From: Acidobacteriota bacterium
GTDB taxonomy: Bacteria; Acidobacteriota; Blastocatellia; RBC074
Reading direction: 5' to 3'
Assembly: GCA_016196035.1 (NCBI GenBank)
Contig: JACPYM010000076.1
Span: 1 to 59,234, forward strand
Length of the DNA stretch: 59,234 nucleotides
Part shown: positions 1 to 8,336 of the stretch, piece after piece
How the letters are laid out: every line of letters begins with the position of its first letter
Numbering within the stretch: the first letter of the stretch is position 1
Made by a program: the position numbers and the translations under genes
Notes under the pieces: model-generated
Seen by the model: the letters and a program-made list of their open reading frames with translations, nothing else
Told to the model about the DNA's origin: nothing
Databases searched by the model: none

Positions 1-638
1 GGCGCGGGGGGTTGCGGATTGGAAGTCGGTTTCGCTTCCGCTACTGCTGTGGCTGTGGGGTTGATTTCAGCGGGCGTTGAGTTGGACTGCCGCGCCATGT
101 CTGTTTCAGTCAGACGTCGCTGCCACCACCAGCCACCCAGGCCGCCCAGCAACAGTAACATGCCGAAAGCGAAGGCTGGCGCTCCCAGGCGCTCAAACAC
201 CAGCTTCGGCCAAAGCATGCGAAAATGTTTCCACCAGGCGACGGGCCTAGCCGGGCGGCTGGCTGGCAATTCGTTGGCCAACGCGTGTTGAAGCGCGGTC
301 AGTTCCTGCATTTCCTGCGCACAAAACTCACAGACGGCCAAGTGATTGTCGGCGATTTCGCGCTCAACGCTTTCCAGGTTGTTCGCCACATATCCGGCCA
401 GCCGCTCGTAATCCAAGTGCGCGGGCTGCCATTCATGCGTGTCTGGCGCATTCGTGTTTAACTCATTCGTGCCCGGCAATGACAGTGCTTGGTTATGCAA
501 CTTGGTCACCGCTTCCTGGCAGGCCGCGCACTCCGCCAAATGTGCAAACAACTGCGCTAGCGGGCGAGGCGCGTTGCCTAGCGCCAGCTTGCGCGAAATT
601 AGATAGACTTGCTCTTGTGGTGATAAATGCGCGGACAT
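1..638 (-). CDS. Zinc-finger anti-sigma factor, C-terminus cut by window edge
   Basis: This protein probably binds and inhibits the sigma-like factor encoded immediately upstream (746-1861). Reading leftwards from the ATG at 638, 212 codons are open to the window edge. Two H-x3-C-x2-C zinc-finger (ZAS-type) motifs are visible: H33/C37/C40 (AHLAECAAC) and H99/C103/C106 (NHLAVCEFC). A hydrophobic segment at about residues 153-172 (AFAFGMLLLLGGLGGWWW) should anchor it in the inner membrane, leaving a Pro/Thr/Ala-rich extracytoplasmic tail that continues outside the window. Having two consecutive ZAS motifs is less common than one. The gene follows the sigma gene by 107 bp on the same strand, the usual sigma/anti-sigma order. 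The family call is strong; the partner is inferred from position. Confidence 0.8.
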   Translation of the reverse strand, partial: MSAHLSPQEQVYLISRKLALGNAPRPLAQLFAHLAECAACQEAVTKLHNQALSLPGTNELNTNAPDTHEWQPAHLDYERLAGYVANNLESVEREIADNHLAVCEFCAQEMQELTALQHALANELPASRPARPVAWWKHFRMLWPKLVFERLGAPAFAFGMLLLLGGLGGWWWQRRLTETDMARQSNSTPAEINPTATAVAEAKPTSNPQPPA

Positions 639-745
639 CTAATTTTGTTGGCGACCGTTACTGTCCTGTTTACTGTGCGTCTTTTGGCAACGAATGAAGA
701 TGGGCAGGACGGCACGATATTGTGCGCCCGCGTTTTTACTCGGTT

Positions 746-1861
746 TCAGAACTTCAAATCGTTGAACTTGCGCCACAAGCGTTCGCGCGCGGAACGCCGC
801 AAATTAATCACTTGCTGCCGCGTCAGCCCCAGCCGTGTGGCAATCGTCAAATCATCCAGCGGCAGGTGCGGCCACAAGGCCGCCAATTCCGCTTCCTCCA
901 AGGCCAACGCGGCGGCCAGTTCCGCGAAGGTGGCCACCCCGGTGAACACCAGCAGGTCAGTCGCACTGCCGCCGCCCTCGTCACGCAGGTTGAGTAACAG
1001 CGCGGCACAATGACGCGGCGACATCTGGCGAATTTCCGCCCACAGCCGCTGCAAATAATGGCGCTGGGTCAGCGTCTCGGCCAGCGTCACAGCCAGGTCG
1101 GGGCTGGCCTCGGCCAACTCTTGCATCCAAGCCGCAGAGTCGCGCTCGGCCTCTCTGTTTGGCAGACCATTGAGCGGCGTTTGGTCTTTAACGCCGCAAA
1201 GAATCGCCATCACGCTGACCAATTCATCCAATTCAATTGGCTGACCAATGTGCGAGAGGACGGTTTGCGTAATGTTGCTCAGACCGGCGGCATCGCGCGT
1301 TAAGGTCAATTGCTGAGTTGCCGCAAACGCCTGTGGATCATCCAGGAGCGCGGCCAATTTGGATTGACTGCGGGTAGCCGCAGGCACTTTTTGGGCTTGC
1401 CAGGGAGCCAAACCAGCCAGCCACTGCCCGCGCGCACTTTGCCAAAGGGCAAATTCGGGCTTTTGGCTGAGCAAAAACCGCAGTTTGTTTTTCAGGCTAT
1501 AGCGTTTGGGGTACTTGCGCCGCAGGTATTCATAACAAGCGCGGTAGGCCGTGACCGCGACATAACTGCGTAAATTCCGAATCCCCTTTTTGGCTGGAGC
1601 AGCGCGCATTTCGCCCAGCCGCGTCAAGAGATGGACACGTATTTCGCTGCAAACATCTTCGCTCTCATTCGCCTGTGTGGAAGACGAAACCCGCCCCAAC
1701 GCGTCGAAAAAAACGCGGAACTGATAGCCGACAATCTCGCGAATCAGCGGCTCTACCTGTTCGTGCAACAGCCGCTCAAGAATGGCCGTTGCTTGTGGTT
1801 CGCTCGCGGCCTCGAGCCACTGCCGAAGTTCACTGTCAATGACCTGCGCATTCTCCGTCAT
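746..1861 (-). CDS. Sigma-70-like RNA polymerase sigma factor
   Basis: A probable alternative sigma factor of 371 residues. The N-terminal half carries a region-2-like helical segment (EQVEPLIREIVGYQFRVFF, then LRSYVAVTAYRACYEYLRRK). The extreme C-terminus is a region-4-like helix-turn-helix (LTIATRLGLTRQQVINLRRS). The ~150-residue middle is poorly recognisable, so it is much longer than a standard ECF factor (~190 aa). The ATG at 1861 was chosen because GGAG lies 9 nt upstream. The frame stays open to 2098, and an ATG at 1900 is an alternative start, but the sequence upstream of that looks non-coding. The double zinc-finger anti-sigma gene follows directly. The sigma-family call is fairly secure; the regulon is unknown. 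Confidence 0.7.
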   Translation of the reverse strand: MTENAQVIDSELRQWLEAASEPQATAILERLLHEQVEPLIREIVGYQFRVFFDALGRVSSSTQANESEDVCSEIRVHLLTRLGEMRAAPAKKGIRNLRSYVAVTAYRACYEYLRRKYPKRYSLKNKLRFLLSQKPEFALWQSARGQWLAGLAPWQAQKVPAATRSQSKLAALLDDPQAFAATQQLTLTRDAAGLSNITQTVLSHIGQPIELDELVSVMAILCGVKDQTPLNGLPNREAERDSAAWMQELAEASPDLAVTLAETLTQRHYLQRLWAEIRQMSPRHCAALLLNLRDEGGGSATDLLVFTGVATFAELAAALALEEAELAALWPHLPLDDLTIATRLGLTRQQVINLRRSARERLWRKFNDLKF

Positions 1862-2591
1862 CTGCGCATGCTCCAAACTCGCGCCTGTTTTTCCTCCCAT
1901 CAAACTCTTCGCCTTATCACGCCTCTCTACTGCTGTTGCCTCCCGCCGTTGGAAAGCGCCGTATGCTCGCCTCACGCTTGCGAAACACCTCCAAGATAAT
2001 CCAAGTGTGTGGATTGCGGGGGAAGAATATTTTTTCAGGTCGCGCCAATATCCGCGGCCGTTGCGCTCATCCTGCTGCCAGTCACGTATTTTTTCCAAGC
2101 AGCAATATCAAGCAACTCCACGCATCTTTATAGCTCGGATTACGCGCTCCCCACCAGCGCTCGCGGCTGAGTGTAGCCCCCATCACCACCACAACCATGC
2201 CGCCAGACCCAGTTTGCGGCGCACCCGCGCGAACGTGAGGATGCTTATCCGCATTCCCCACCTTGCGCCTGCGCGCTGCGCCGCAATAGAACGCTGTCGC
2301 GCAACCAGCCGGAGGATCACTCCTGTCAGGGACAGCGCATCCGCAGCAGGGCACCGTTCCCCGCGCCCGCTGCCGGTTTAGTTCAATGGCTCTTGCTGGC
2401 CAGCGATTAGCCAATCTGGAACAGCCAACCTGGAACAGCCAACCCATTTTTGCCCCCTGCAAACAAAACGGACAGGAGTGGAACGAATGCCGGGCCTGGG
2501 CAAGCGAAGCGGCCCCACACATTCGTCCAATCCTGTCCGTGATTTGTTCTGCGCAATAGGTTGGCTTTGGCGCGCCGGAGCTACAGCTTGG
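1862..2591. other. Intergenic region with one large hairpin
   Basis: This 730-bp stretch separates the sigma-factor gene from the DUF4097 gene. Open frames here (for example minus 2082-2522) have no recognisable motif, biased composition and no ribosome-binding site, so they are not called. The one clear structure is the inverted repeat at 2464-2546, annotated separately. The sigma-factor promoter should lie in the left part. Confidence 0.5.
2464..2546. repeat. Imperfect inverted repeat (83-nt hairpin)
   Basis: The left arm (about 2464-2489) contains ACGGACAGGA then TGGA and CGAATG. The right arm (about 2520-2546) contains the reverse complement with one substitution, one single-base gap and a small offset at the base. 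About 22 positions pair around a 30-nt GC-rich loop. It lies downstream of the DUF4097 gene stop (2592, minus), so it may terminate that transcript, but its size suggests a REP or MITE-like repeat. No U-tract is evident. Confidence 0.6.
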
Positions 2592-3389
2592 TTACATCTT
2601 CAACAAGCTGAGATTGCCGGAAATCGAAGACATCTTGACGTGCCGTGAACCGTTGCCAAGGCGTCCCCGCGCGCTGCGGCCCGGGCCATATTCTTTCTTT
2701 TCGATCTGAATCGGGAAGTCGCTACGCAAATCGCCGCTCAGGGCCGACATCTCGACATCCGCATCCAGATTACCCGGCACGCGCACGGTCACATTGCCAC
2801 TGACCGAACCGAAATCCATATTGCCCGCGCTTTCCAGCCGCACAATTTCGACCTGCACGTTGCCGCTGGTAGATTTGGCGTTGACCGTGCCGGCGACTTC
2901 GCCGACTTCGACATTGCCGCTGACTGAATTGGCGGTGACATTGCCCACCGCGCCTTTGATGACGACGCTGCCGCTGACTGATTTGGCGCGCAGTTCGCCC
3001 GTGACATTCGAGACTTCGACATCGCCGCTGACGCTGCTGAAACTGTCGAACCGATAGTTGATGCGGCGCGGCACCTTCACTTCAAAGTTCACGCTGACGT
3101 GGCAATTGCAACGTTCGGGATAACGGTCACGCACTTCGACGCGGTTGCTGGTGCTGTTGTCCTCGATGGTGACGAGGTCACGGTCGCGGCCTTTTTTGGT
3201 GGCGGTGACGACGATCACTTCACCGTCATAGCCCAGCACCGTGACGTTGCCGGAAACCGCGCGGATATTGACCACGCCTTCCGGCCCGAGTTGATAGGTC
3301 TGTTGAAAGTCCTGCGCGCTGGCGGCCAGTGTGAGTGCGGCGAGCCAGAAGGCGGCGAGCGCAACGAAACGCAAAGGGGTAAATTTCAT
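2592..3389 (-). CDS. DUF4097-type secreted repeat protein
   Basis: A secreted or surface beta-repeat protein of 265 residues with a signal peptide ([20 protein letters not shown], cut near AASAQ). The rest is a run of ~17-residue repeats built on V-S-G-x-V-x-V ([50 protein letters not shown]). This is the hallmark of the DUF4097 putative adhesin family, a right-handed beta-helix-like fold of unclear role. A small Cys pair (CNCHVSV) may form a disulfide. The ATG at 3389 was chosen over longer options because AAAGGAA lies upstream and the signal peptide begins there. It stands alone. Family assignment is confident; the function is not known. Confidence 0.8.
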   Translation of the reverse strand: MKFTPLRFVALAAFWLAALTLAASAQDFQQTYQLGPEGVVNIRAVSGNVTVLGYDGEVIVVTATKKGRDRDLVTIEDNSTSNRVEVRDRYPERCNCHVSVNFEVKVPRRINYRFDSFSSVSGDVEVSNVTGELRAKSVSGSVVIKGAVGNVTANSVSGNVEVGEVAGTVNAKSTSGNVQVEIVRLESAGNMDFGSVSGNVTVRVPGNLDADVEMSALSGDLRSDFPIQIEKKEYGPGRSARGRLGNGSRHVKMSSISGNLSLLKM

Positions 3390-3861
3390 AAACAAATTCC
3401 TTTCCATCCTGGTTAAAGCCAGGGTCAAAGTCTTGGTCAAAGTTGATCGTGTTTGCTGCTTGCGTCGGGTAAGTGTGTGACGGGCAGGAAAGGTTTCAAG
3501 GGCAGGCTGAAAATTACTGACGCGGCTAGAAAGCACTCAACGTGTGCGGGTAAGGTCACAGCAGCGGTGACGGGCGTTGCAGGGCGTTGGGTTTCAACTC
3601 AGGCGCAAGAGGCATCCCTTATCCAGCCCAGCATAACTGTCCTCCAAGCGTAGCCACGCGTGACAGCTACACCGGGCCAGAAAGGGCACGGCTTAAGTAG
3701 GCAGGGCGAACCCGCGAAGCTCGCAACGACCACAGCCAAGATGCATTGCCACGCGGTTTCCCCAATGCACTGACTGTTATTCCCAAAGCCGCACCCACCC
3801 AAAAAATTTGCCAGGATTTTTAACGTTGCATGAAGTGGAACCGGTTGCGGCAAAAAAATGT

Positions 3862-3891
3862 GGTGGGGCTCACCCCACATTGAGCCCCACC
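3862..3891. terminator. Perfect 11-bp stem-loop
   Basis: GGTGGGGCTCA at 3862-3872 pairs perfectly with TGAGCCCCACC at 3881-3891 around an 8-nt loop. It lies 470 bp upstream of the DUF4097 start and far from any stop codon. It could be an orphan terminator, the end of an unrecognised small RNA, or a mobile repeat. No poly-U tract follows on either strand. Confidence 0.45.
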
Positions 3892-4394
3892 CTCTGCCGA
3901 AGCGGGCCAAATCCCCAGTGAACCCGCTCCAGTGCAGAGACAATTAAAACTATTGCCACCGCAGGTTAAACGCCAGCGTCAACGCTGTTCCCATCCATCA
4001 CCCTGGCCTTCTTCCCACAGTGAAACAATCGTGTTGACAGGTATAAGGTACGGGCTGATGCGTTCAGCGTCTATACGTAGACTTACCTGATTTCAACCCG
4101 TTTACGCCCGTTCAAAGAACGGCGGCTGACTGTGAATGAAATCTTGTTGTAAATATTTCGGTGCTGGTAAAAGGAGGCTGCGCGGCGTCTTTTCAGCAGG
4201 CAAGGATGCCTGCGCTCCCAGGGGGCAGCCCCGAATTTTTTACAGGGAGAATAAAATTGACGGCCAGGCAGACTGGCCCGCCGGTTTCGCAGCCAAACAA
4301 GGCTGACGAACAGCGCTGTCCGGCGTAACAACGAGCGGAAACCGAGGGGCCAGTCAAGGAGCCTGAACCGTCTGGGGGAGTAAGCCAAAAATGC

Positions 4395-4495
4395 GGCCTT
4401 AAAACAGGGCGCGTTTCTCTTTCCGCGCCTCGGCAGGCAACAGGCTGGTTAAACGCTCCCGCCTGCCAAAGAGAAACGCGCCCTGTTTTAAGGCC
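4395..4495. repeat. 101-nt composite palindrome downstream of the receiver gene
   Basis: Two perfect 28-nt arms (4395-4422 and 4468-4495, beginning GGCCTTAAAACAGGGCGCG) face each other. Inside the loop a second 7-bp stem (GGCAGGC at 4432-4438 with GCCTGCC at 4461-4467) pairs too, so nearly the whole segment can fold into one long hairpin. It ends 10 bp from the stop codon of the CheY-like gene. It may act as a strong bidirectional terminator, but perfect arms of this length are more typical of a recently moved MITE/REP-like element. Confidence 0.75.
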
Positions 4496-4505
4496 GGACA
4501 AAAGT

Positions 4506-4892
4506 TCAATGTCCACTGCGTTGGCGCACGCGTTCAATGGCTGGCCAAAGTTCGGCGAACATATTCGCCTTGTCCACAAACTCATCCGCGCCCGCCGCCA
4601 AGGTCACGCCGCGAAAAGCGCTGGCTTCGAGCAAGGTCAAGGCAATGATGTTGGTTTGGGGTAACAGGGCGCGCAATTGCGGAATCAACCGCAAGCCATC
4701 CAGGTCGCGCATATGCAAATCCACCAGGATCACATCCGGCTGCAAAGTTTCGGCTTGCGCCAAACCATCCAAACCGCCCACAGCCGTCCCCGCCACCACC
4801 AAGCCCGGCAATGTTCTTAAAAATTTGTCCGCCACGCGGCGAAAGGTTGGATTGTCGTCTACCAATAACACCGAGACGCTCGCTTTAGCCAT
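4506..4892 (-). CDS. Single-domain response regulator (CheY-like receiver)
   Basis: A stand-alone receiver domain of 128 residues that should accept a phosphoryl group from a histidine kinase and signal by protein contact, as it has no output domain. The acidic pair D12/D13 (LLVDDN), the phospho-acceptor D58 (VILVDLHM), T86 (IIALT) and K108 (FVDKAN) are all in place. The sequence resembles receivers of NarL-type regulators, so it could be a regulator that lost its HTH. The stop is followed within 10 bp by the palindrome at 4395-4495, which makes loss of a C-terminal domain conceivable. No kinase is adjacent. Start at the ATG 4892. Confidence 0.85.
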   Translation of the reverse strand: MAKASVSVLLVDDNPTFRRVADKFLRTLPGLVVAGTAVGGLDGLAQAETLQPDVILVDLHMRDLDGLRLIPQLRALLPQTNIIALTLLEASAFRGVTLAAGADEFVDKANMFAELWPAIERVRQRSGH

Positions 4893-5200
4893 AAACCACC
4901 GCCTGAATAGGTTGGCACAAATGCCAAGGGGAGTTCACCGTTTGGCGAACTCCCCTCAGACTTGGGTTACAAGAGCGCTCCCCAACGCTCTTCTCCCGTT
5001 GAACAGCAGTGCCGGTCGTCCCCTACCTGCACTCCTGCTGAAGCCGTTCAGCAAAGCAGTCGGCAAAGTCGGCTTCAACTCTGCGCGTCTGTTTGTTTGG
5101 TGTTCGCACTGCCAAACACGGCGCATCATAGGGATTCAGCACAAGCTTGCCTATACGTAGAAATACTGGTTTTCTTGCGAAAATGGCGTGGGCTGCGCGT
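4893..5200. other. Intergenic region upstream of the receiver gene
   Basis: 308 bp between the SGNH hydrolase stop (5201) and the receiver start (4892), both minus strand. It contains the hairpin at 4928-4955 close to the receiver start. No credible coding frame was seen. Confidence 0.5.
4928..4955. terminator. Hairpin upstream of the CheY-like gene
   Basis: GGGGAGTTC at 4928-4936 pairs with GAACTCCCC at 4947-4955. Inner CC/GG pairs extend the stem after one mismatch, leaving a GTTT loop. It lies 36 bp before the receiver start. It could terminate transcription from the hydrolase gene or form a leader structure in the receiver mRNA. Confidence 0.45.
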
Positions 5201-5851
5201 TTACTGTTTAACCGCCGCCCAGGCTGTTGCTTGCAGCAGTTCAATCTCGGCGGGCGTCAAGCCTTTCAATTCGCTGGCAATGCCCACGGGCGCTTGACTG
5301 AACAGTATGGCGAAGAAAACGCAGGCGGCGAGATATGAACCCGCCAGTGTGGGATGGCTTTGATCTTTGTCGTGCAAGACAGGTTGCGCCTGGTCGCGGA
5401 GGAAGCTTTGCCATGCCGTGCCAACCGGGATGATGGTGGCTCTCAGTTCCTCACCAATGGTTGTGTAAGCAGCAGTGATTGCCGCTTGCATCCCCGGCGC
5501 GTTCTGCCGCGCCCACGTTAAATACAGCGCGGTTTTAGCGCCGGAGTCTTTGATCACTTGATCAAAGAGCCGGATGTTCTCGTGCATACGGCTCGGATTT
5601 TTGACGGGCAAGGTGCTTTGCTCCTGCAAGACGACGTAATCGTAACGCGCTTGCTGAATTTCGTTTTGCGCCGCGCCCTTGTTCCAATGCATGCGCAACG
5701 AAGCGCCGCCTGCCTGAATCAACCGGTGTTCAAACTGCTGGCCGCGCGCGGCGGCCAACTGTGCAATCAACCCAGGCACATCATTGCGCCCCGTAAAGCT
5801 GTTGCCGATAAATAAAGCCTTGACCGGTTTCGTCTGTGAATGTTTCGCCAT
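5201..5851 (-). CDS. SGNH/GDSL-family hydrolase
   Basis: A predicted esterase- or lipase-like hydrolase of 216 residues in the SGNH fold. Block I is present as FIGNSFTGRNDVP (S as nucleophile). VVLQEQS marks the middle block. The C-terminal D-x-x-H catalytic pair appears as DQSHPTLAGSYLAA. No signal peptide is seen, so it is probably cytoplasmic. The ATG at 5851 was chosen because GGAAAAG lies upstream; an in-frame ATG at 5863 is possible. The much longer open frame to 6079 overlaps the upstream YciI gene and is rejected. It follows that gene by 73 bp on the same strand. Substrate unknown. Confidence 0.75.
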   Translation of the reverse strand: MAKHSQTKPVKALFIGNSFTGRNDVPGLIAQLAAARGQQFEHRLIQAGGASLRMHWNKGAAQNEIQQARYDYVVLQEQSTLPVKNPSRMHENIRLFDQVIKDSGAKTALYLTWARQNAPGMQAAITAAYTTIGEELRATIIPVGTAWQSFLRDQAQPVLHDKDQSHPTLAGSYLAACVFFAILFSQAPVGIASELKGLTPAEIELLQATAWAAVKQ

Positions 5852-5924
5852 CGTCTTTTCCATGCGCGGCGCGAACCAACGGCGGCGCGTATAAAAACCA
5901 CGCACCGCCGTGCGCTGTCGTTGA

Positions 5925-6350
5925 TTACTGCTTCGCTTCGAGCCGCGCGCGCAACTGCGCCTCTTGCTCACGAAGTTCGGGCGTGAATTCATCGCCAAAA
6001 TCCGCCGCATCAAAAATCTGGCGAATCTCGACTTCGCCATCTTCGTTGTCCGGGTTGGGAATGCGTTTGGCCCATTCAATCGCTTCGTCCAGCGACTTCG
6101 TCTGCCAAATCCAGAATCCGCAGATCAGCTCCCGCGTCTCGATGAAAGGGCCATCCGTCACGAGATATTTTCCGCTCGCGCATTTCACCCGCGCGCCTTT
6201 CGAGCTTGGATGCAAACCTTCGCCCGCCAGCATCACGCCCGCCTTCACCAACGCTTCGTTAAACTGGCCCATCTCGGTGAGCAGTTGCTGACTCGGCATC
6301 ACGCCCGCCTCGGTTTTTTCATTCGCTTTGATCAAAACTACAAATTTCAT
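5925..6350 (-). CDS. YciI-like (DGPF-domain) protein
   Basis: A 141-residue small alpha/beta-barrel protein of the YciI/YCII-related group, whose members are stand-alone or fused to ECF sigma factors. The diagnostic DGPF motif is present (LVTDGPFIETREL), and the N-terminus MKFVVLIKANEKTEAG is characteristic. Enzymatic role is uncertain; related proteins have been linked to ring-cleavage chemistry. A good ribosome-binding site (AAGGAG) precedes the ATG at 6350. No sigma factor lies beside it, unlike many relatives. Confidence 0.85.
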   Translation of the reverse strand: MKFVVLIKANEKTEAGVMPSQQLLTEMGQFNEALVKAGVMLAGEGLHPSSKGARVKCASGKYLVTDGPFIETRELICGFWIWQTKSLDEAIEWAKRIPNPDNEDGEVEIRQIFDAADFGDEFTPELREQEAQLRARLEAKQ

Positions 6351-6487
6351 CGTGTTCTCCTTCTGCTTTTTTTAGTTGGAACGAGACCGCCAAGCAAAAC
6401 GCCTTTGGCTTTCCCTCGTTCTGCCAGTGTGTCGAATGGCGTAGCGAGAATTCGACAGACCGGCTGATTATTTTTTTGGGAACGCAC

Positions 6488-8002
6488 TTATTTTGCAGCG
6501 CGCACATTCAAGATCACGCGCCGGTAAGAAGTCAGCGCAGGCGCGCCGTTATCTGTGACCGTTAGGATGATATGCGCGACGCCCGTCGGGCACGACCGGT
6601 TCATCGGCAACCACATTGGCCGGCACGTGGTGGTCGCCGTCACTGTGGCCTTGGCCGTATTACCTTGCGCAATGGTCACGCCCGCCAGAGCAGTCACACG
6701 TGACACAAAGCCTGCCTCTTCGTAATGGAACCATTGGTAGCCGAGTTTGTTGCCATCCGGGTCACGCGTGGCGCTGGCATCCAGCGTAATGGGCTGGCCG
6801 ACAGTCGCGTCAATCGTGAGGGGCGCAGTGCCATCATTGCCATTCACAACGACGGCCGGGTTATGGTTAGCTGCGGCAAACGGTTTGATCGTCCAATCCA
6901 TCCGCGCCGTAAAGTCGTGCTGAAACGCTTTGCGCCAACGCCAGATCGTCGCTTGATCTGAGATATAAGTCTTGCCGTCAATGCCCACGACGCTATCCGC
7001 CGAACTGACACGCCCGAACATGTCGCCGCCCTGTGTCCAGATCGGATGCGTCTCGCCGTAAGGTTGCCGCCAGACATAACGCCCGCCCCATCCGCCCCAA
7101 CTCGGATTGCGATAGCTGTTGAGGCCATTGTTCGTCAGGCCGAGAAACGCCGGTGTATCGCCTTCCATAATGAAAGCATATTTCGGATACCACTTGCCCA
7201 AAGGCCCCTTGCCGCGAATGTTGGCATCAAGCCATTCGTTGGTGACGACGTTAGTGTCCGCGCCCGCGCCGTTGCGGTAATACTCATCGCCGCTGATGCC
7301 CGTCCACGTCGCATAAAGATATTCGCCGCTATCGGGGCTGCTCGGTTTAACGATGTAATGCAGGCTGGGAAATTCACGTCGAATCCACGGCCCAGCGTCA
7401 TCTTGATCGGAGATCGAATAAACCCTGAGCTTGGCGACGAACTTGTCTACATCAGCCGCCGTTCGCGTCGCGCGCACGTGCTGCAACGCCTGCGCCAGCG
7501 TATTCGCCCCGCCCCACACCGTGACCCACAACGGGCGCGCATCAGCTTTGTCCGCCACGCGAATGATCGCCTCAGCGCCCGGCGTCATTTTGTCCGCGCC
7601 CGCTGCGGCCATGCCATACGCCGTTTGCCCGGCTGAAACCAACGCATCGAGTTGCGCCGCCTCCGGCCAGCCCGGCGCGTGTTTGAGCAGGTTGGCGCGC
7701 ACTTCGCCGTAGGCCACGATGATCTGGCGCATCGTCTCGGGCTGGACTTTGGTTTTCTGCCACGTCGAAGTCGTCGCGATCAACGCTTCCAAATCCATCT
7801 CGTTGGAATAAAGCAGCAAGCGCACGAACGACATTTGATCGTCCGGTTCGTTGCCCATATCGCTGAGCACGATGACGCGCGGTTTGCCGGTGAAATCGTC
7901 TACGTGATCGGGCGGCAATGCTTGCGCGGCAACGCGTTCGGCACTGATGAACCCAAAACCCAGGGTGAGCGCCAGGAGCAGTTGGCGCATCTTTCTGTTC
8001 AT
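6488..8002 (-). CDS. Secreted DUF1593 protein (nucleoside-hydrolase-like)
   Basis: A 504-residue exported protein. A signal peptide (MNRKMRQLLLALTLGFGFIS ending near VAAQA) is followed by a DUF1593 domain resembling nucleoside hydrolases. The acidic segment VIVLSDMGNEPDDQMSFVRL matches the metal-binding aspartate cluster of that fold, and YSISDQDDAGPWI is a second conserved block. The last ~110 residues form an Ig/PKD-like domain (ITLDASATRDPDGNKLGYQW). Homologues often sit in polysaccharide-use regions, so it may act on a glycoside, but the substrate is unknown. The ATG at 8002 was chosen with GGGAGA upstream; the frame is open to 8059 without a better start. Confidence 0.8.
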   Translation of the reverse strand: MNRKMRQLLLALTLGFGFISAERVAAQALPPDHVDDFTGKPRVIVLSDMGNEPDDQMSFVRLLLYSNEMDLEALIATTSTWQKTKVQPETMRQIIVAYGEVRANLLKHAPGWPEAAQLDALVSAGQTAYGMAAAGADKMTPGAEAIIRVADKADARPLWVTVWGGANTLAQALQHVRATRTAADVDKFVAKLRVYSISDQDDAGPWIRREFPSLHYIVKPSSPDSGEYLYATWTGISGDEYYRNGAGADTNVVTNEWLDANIRGKGPLGKWYPKYAFIMEGDTPAFLGLTNNGLNSYRNPSWGGWGGRYVWRQPYGETHPIWTQGGDMFGRVSSADSVVGIDGKTYISDQATIWRWRKAFQHDFTARMDWTIKPFAAANHNPAVVVNGNDGTAPLTIDATVGQPITLDASATRDPDGNKLGYQWFHYEEAGFVSRVTALAGVTIAQGNTAKATVTATTTCRPMWLPMNRSCPTGVAHIILTVTDNGAPALTSYRRVILNVRAAK

Positions 8003-8048
8003 AAAGTTTCTCCCGAAGTTGGTCACAATTGCTGATGGATTCCAACGC

Positions 8049-8318
8049 TCAGCCAGCAAAACGCTGGGCTGAGCGGGCGCGCGCTTTGGCCGCTTCCTCT
8101 GCGCGATTTCTGGGCGGCGTGTTCGTTTCCAGCGAATGTAAGAGCTTGCTCGCCACTACGGCAACTTCGTCAACCGCCGCGGCGAAGGCGGCTTCGTTGG
8201 CTTTCGAAGGTTTGGTAAAGCCGCTCAGTTTGCGCACAAATTGCAACGAAGCCGCGCGGATTTCCTCATCGGTAACTGGCGGCTCGAAATTAAAAAGCGT
8301 TTTGATGTTTCTACACAT
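8049..8318 (-). CDS. DUF2277 family protein
   Basis: A small cytoplasmic protein of 89 residues starting MCRNIKTLFNFEPP, the near-invariant opening of DUF2277. It then shows the conserved LQFVRKLSGFTKPSKANEAA stretch. The conserved Cys2 suggests a metal or thiol role, but no function is established. It lies 18 bp downstream of the MurI-like gene and 46 bp before the DUF1593 start, all minus strand, so a joint transcript is likely. Confidence 0.9.
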   Translation of the reverse strand: MCRNIKTLFNFEPPVTDEEIRAASLQFVRKLSGFTKPSKANEAAFAAAVDEVAVVASKLLHSLETNTPPRNRAEEAAKARARSAQRFAG

Positions 8319-8336
8319 AAGCGTTACTGCGGTTTG

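Larger units (their letters stand above)
3390..4505. other. Long intergenic region with two strong hairpins
   Basis: A 1.1-kb stretch between the DUF4097 gene and the CheY-like gene. Open frames here show no domain and run through palindromes, so none is called. It contains an 11-bp perfect stem at 3862-3891 and a 101-nt composite palindrome at 4395-4495. The right portion (4190-4260) resembles the low-complexity intergenic repeats frequent in this kind of genome. No RNA gene could be recognised. Confidence 0.5.

Noticed and set aside
2082-2522. Open frame of 146 codons in the first intergenic region
   Set aside because: It runs through the inverted repeat at 2464-2546 and lacks any motif or ribosome-binding site.
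4193-4585. Open frame reading through the 4395-4495 palindrome
   Set aside because: Overlaps the end of the receiver gene; a palindrome in frame gives an artefactual protein.
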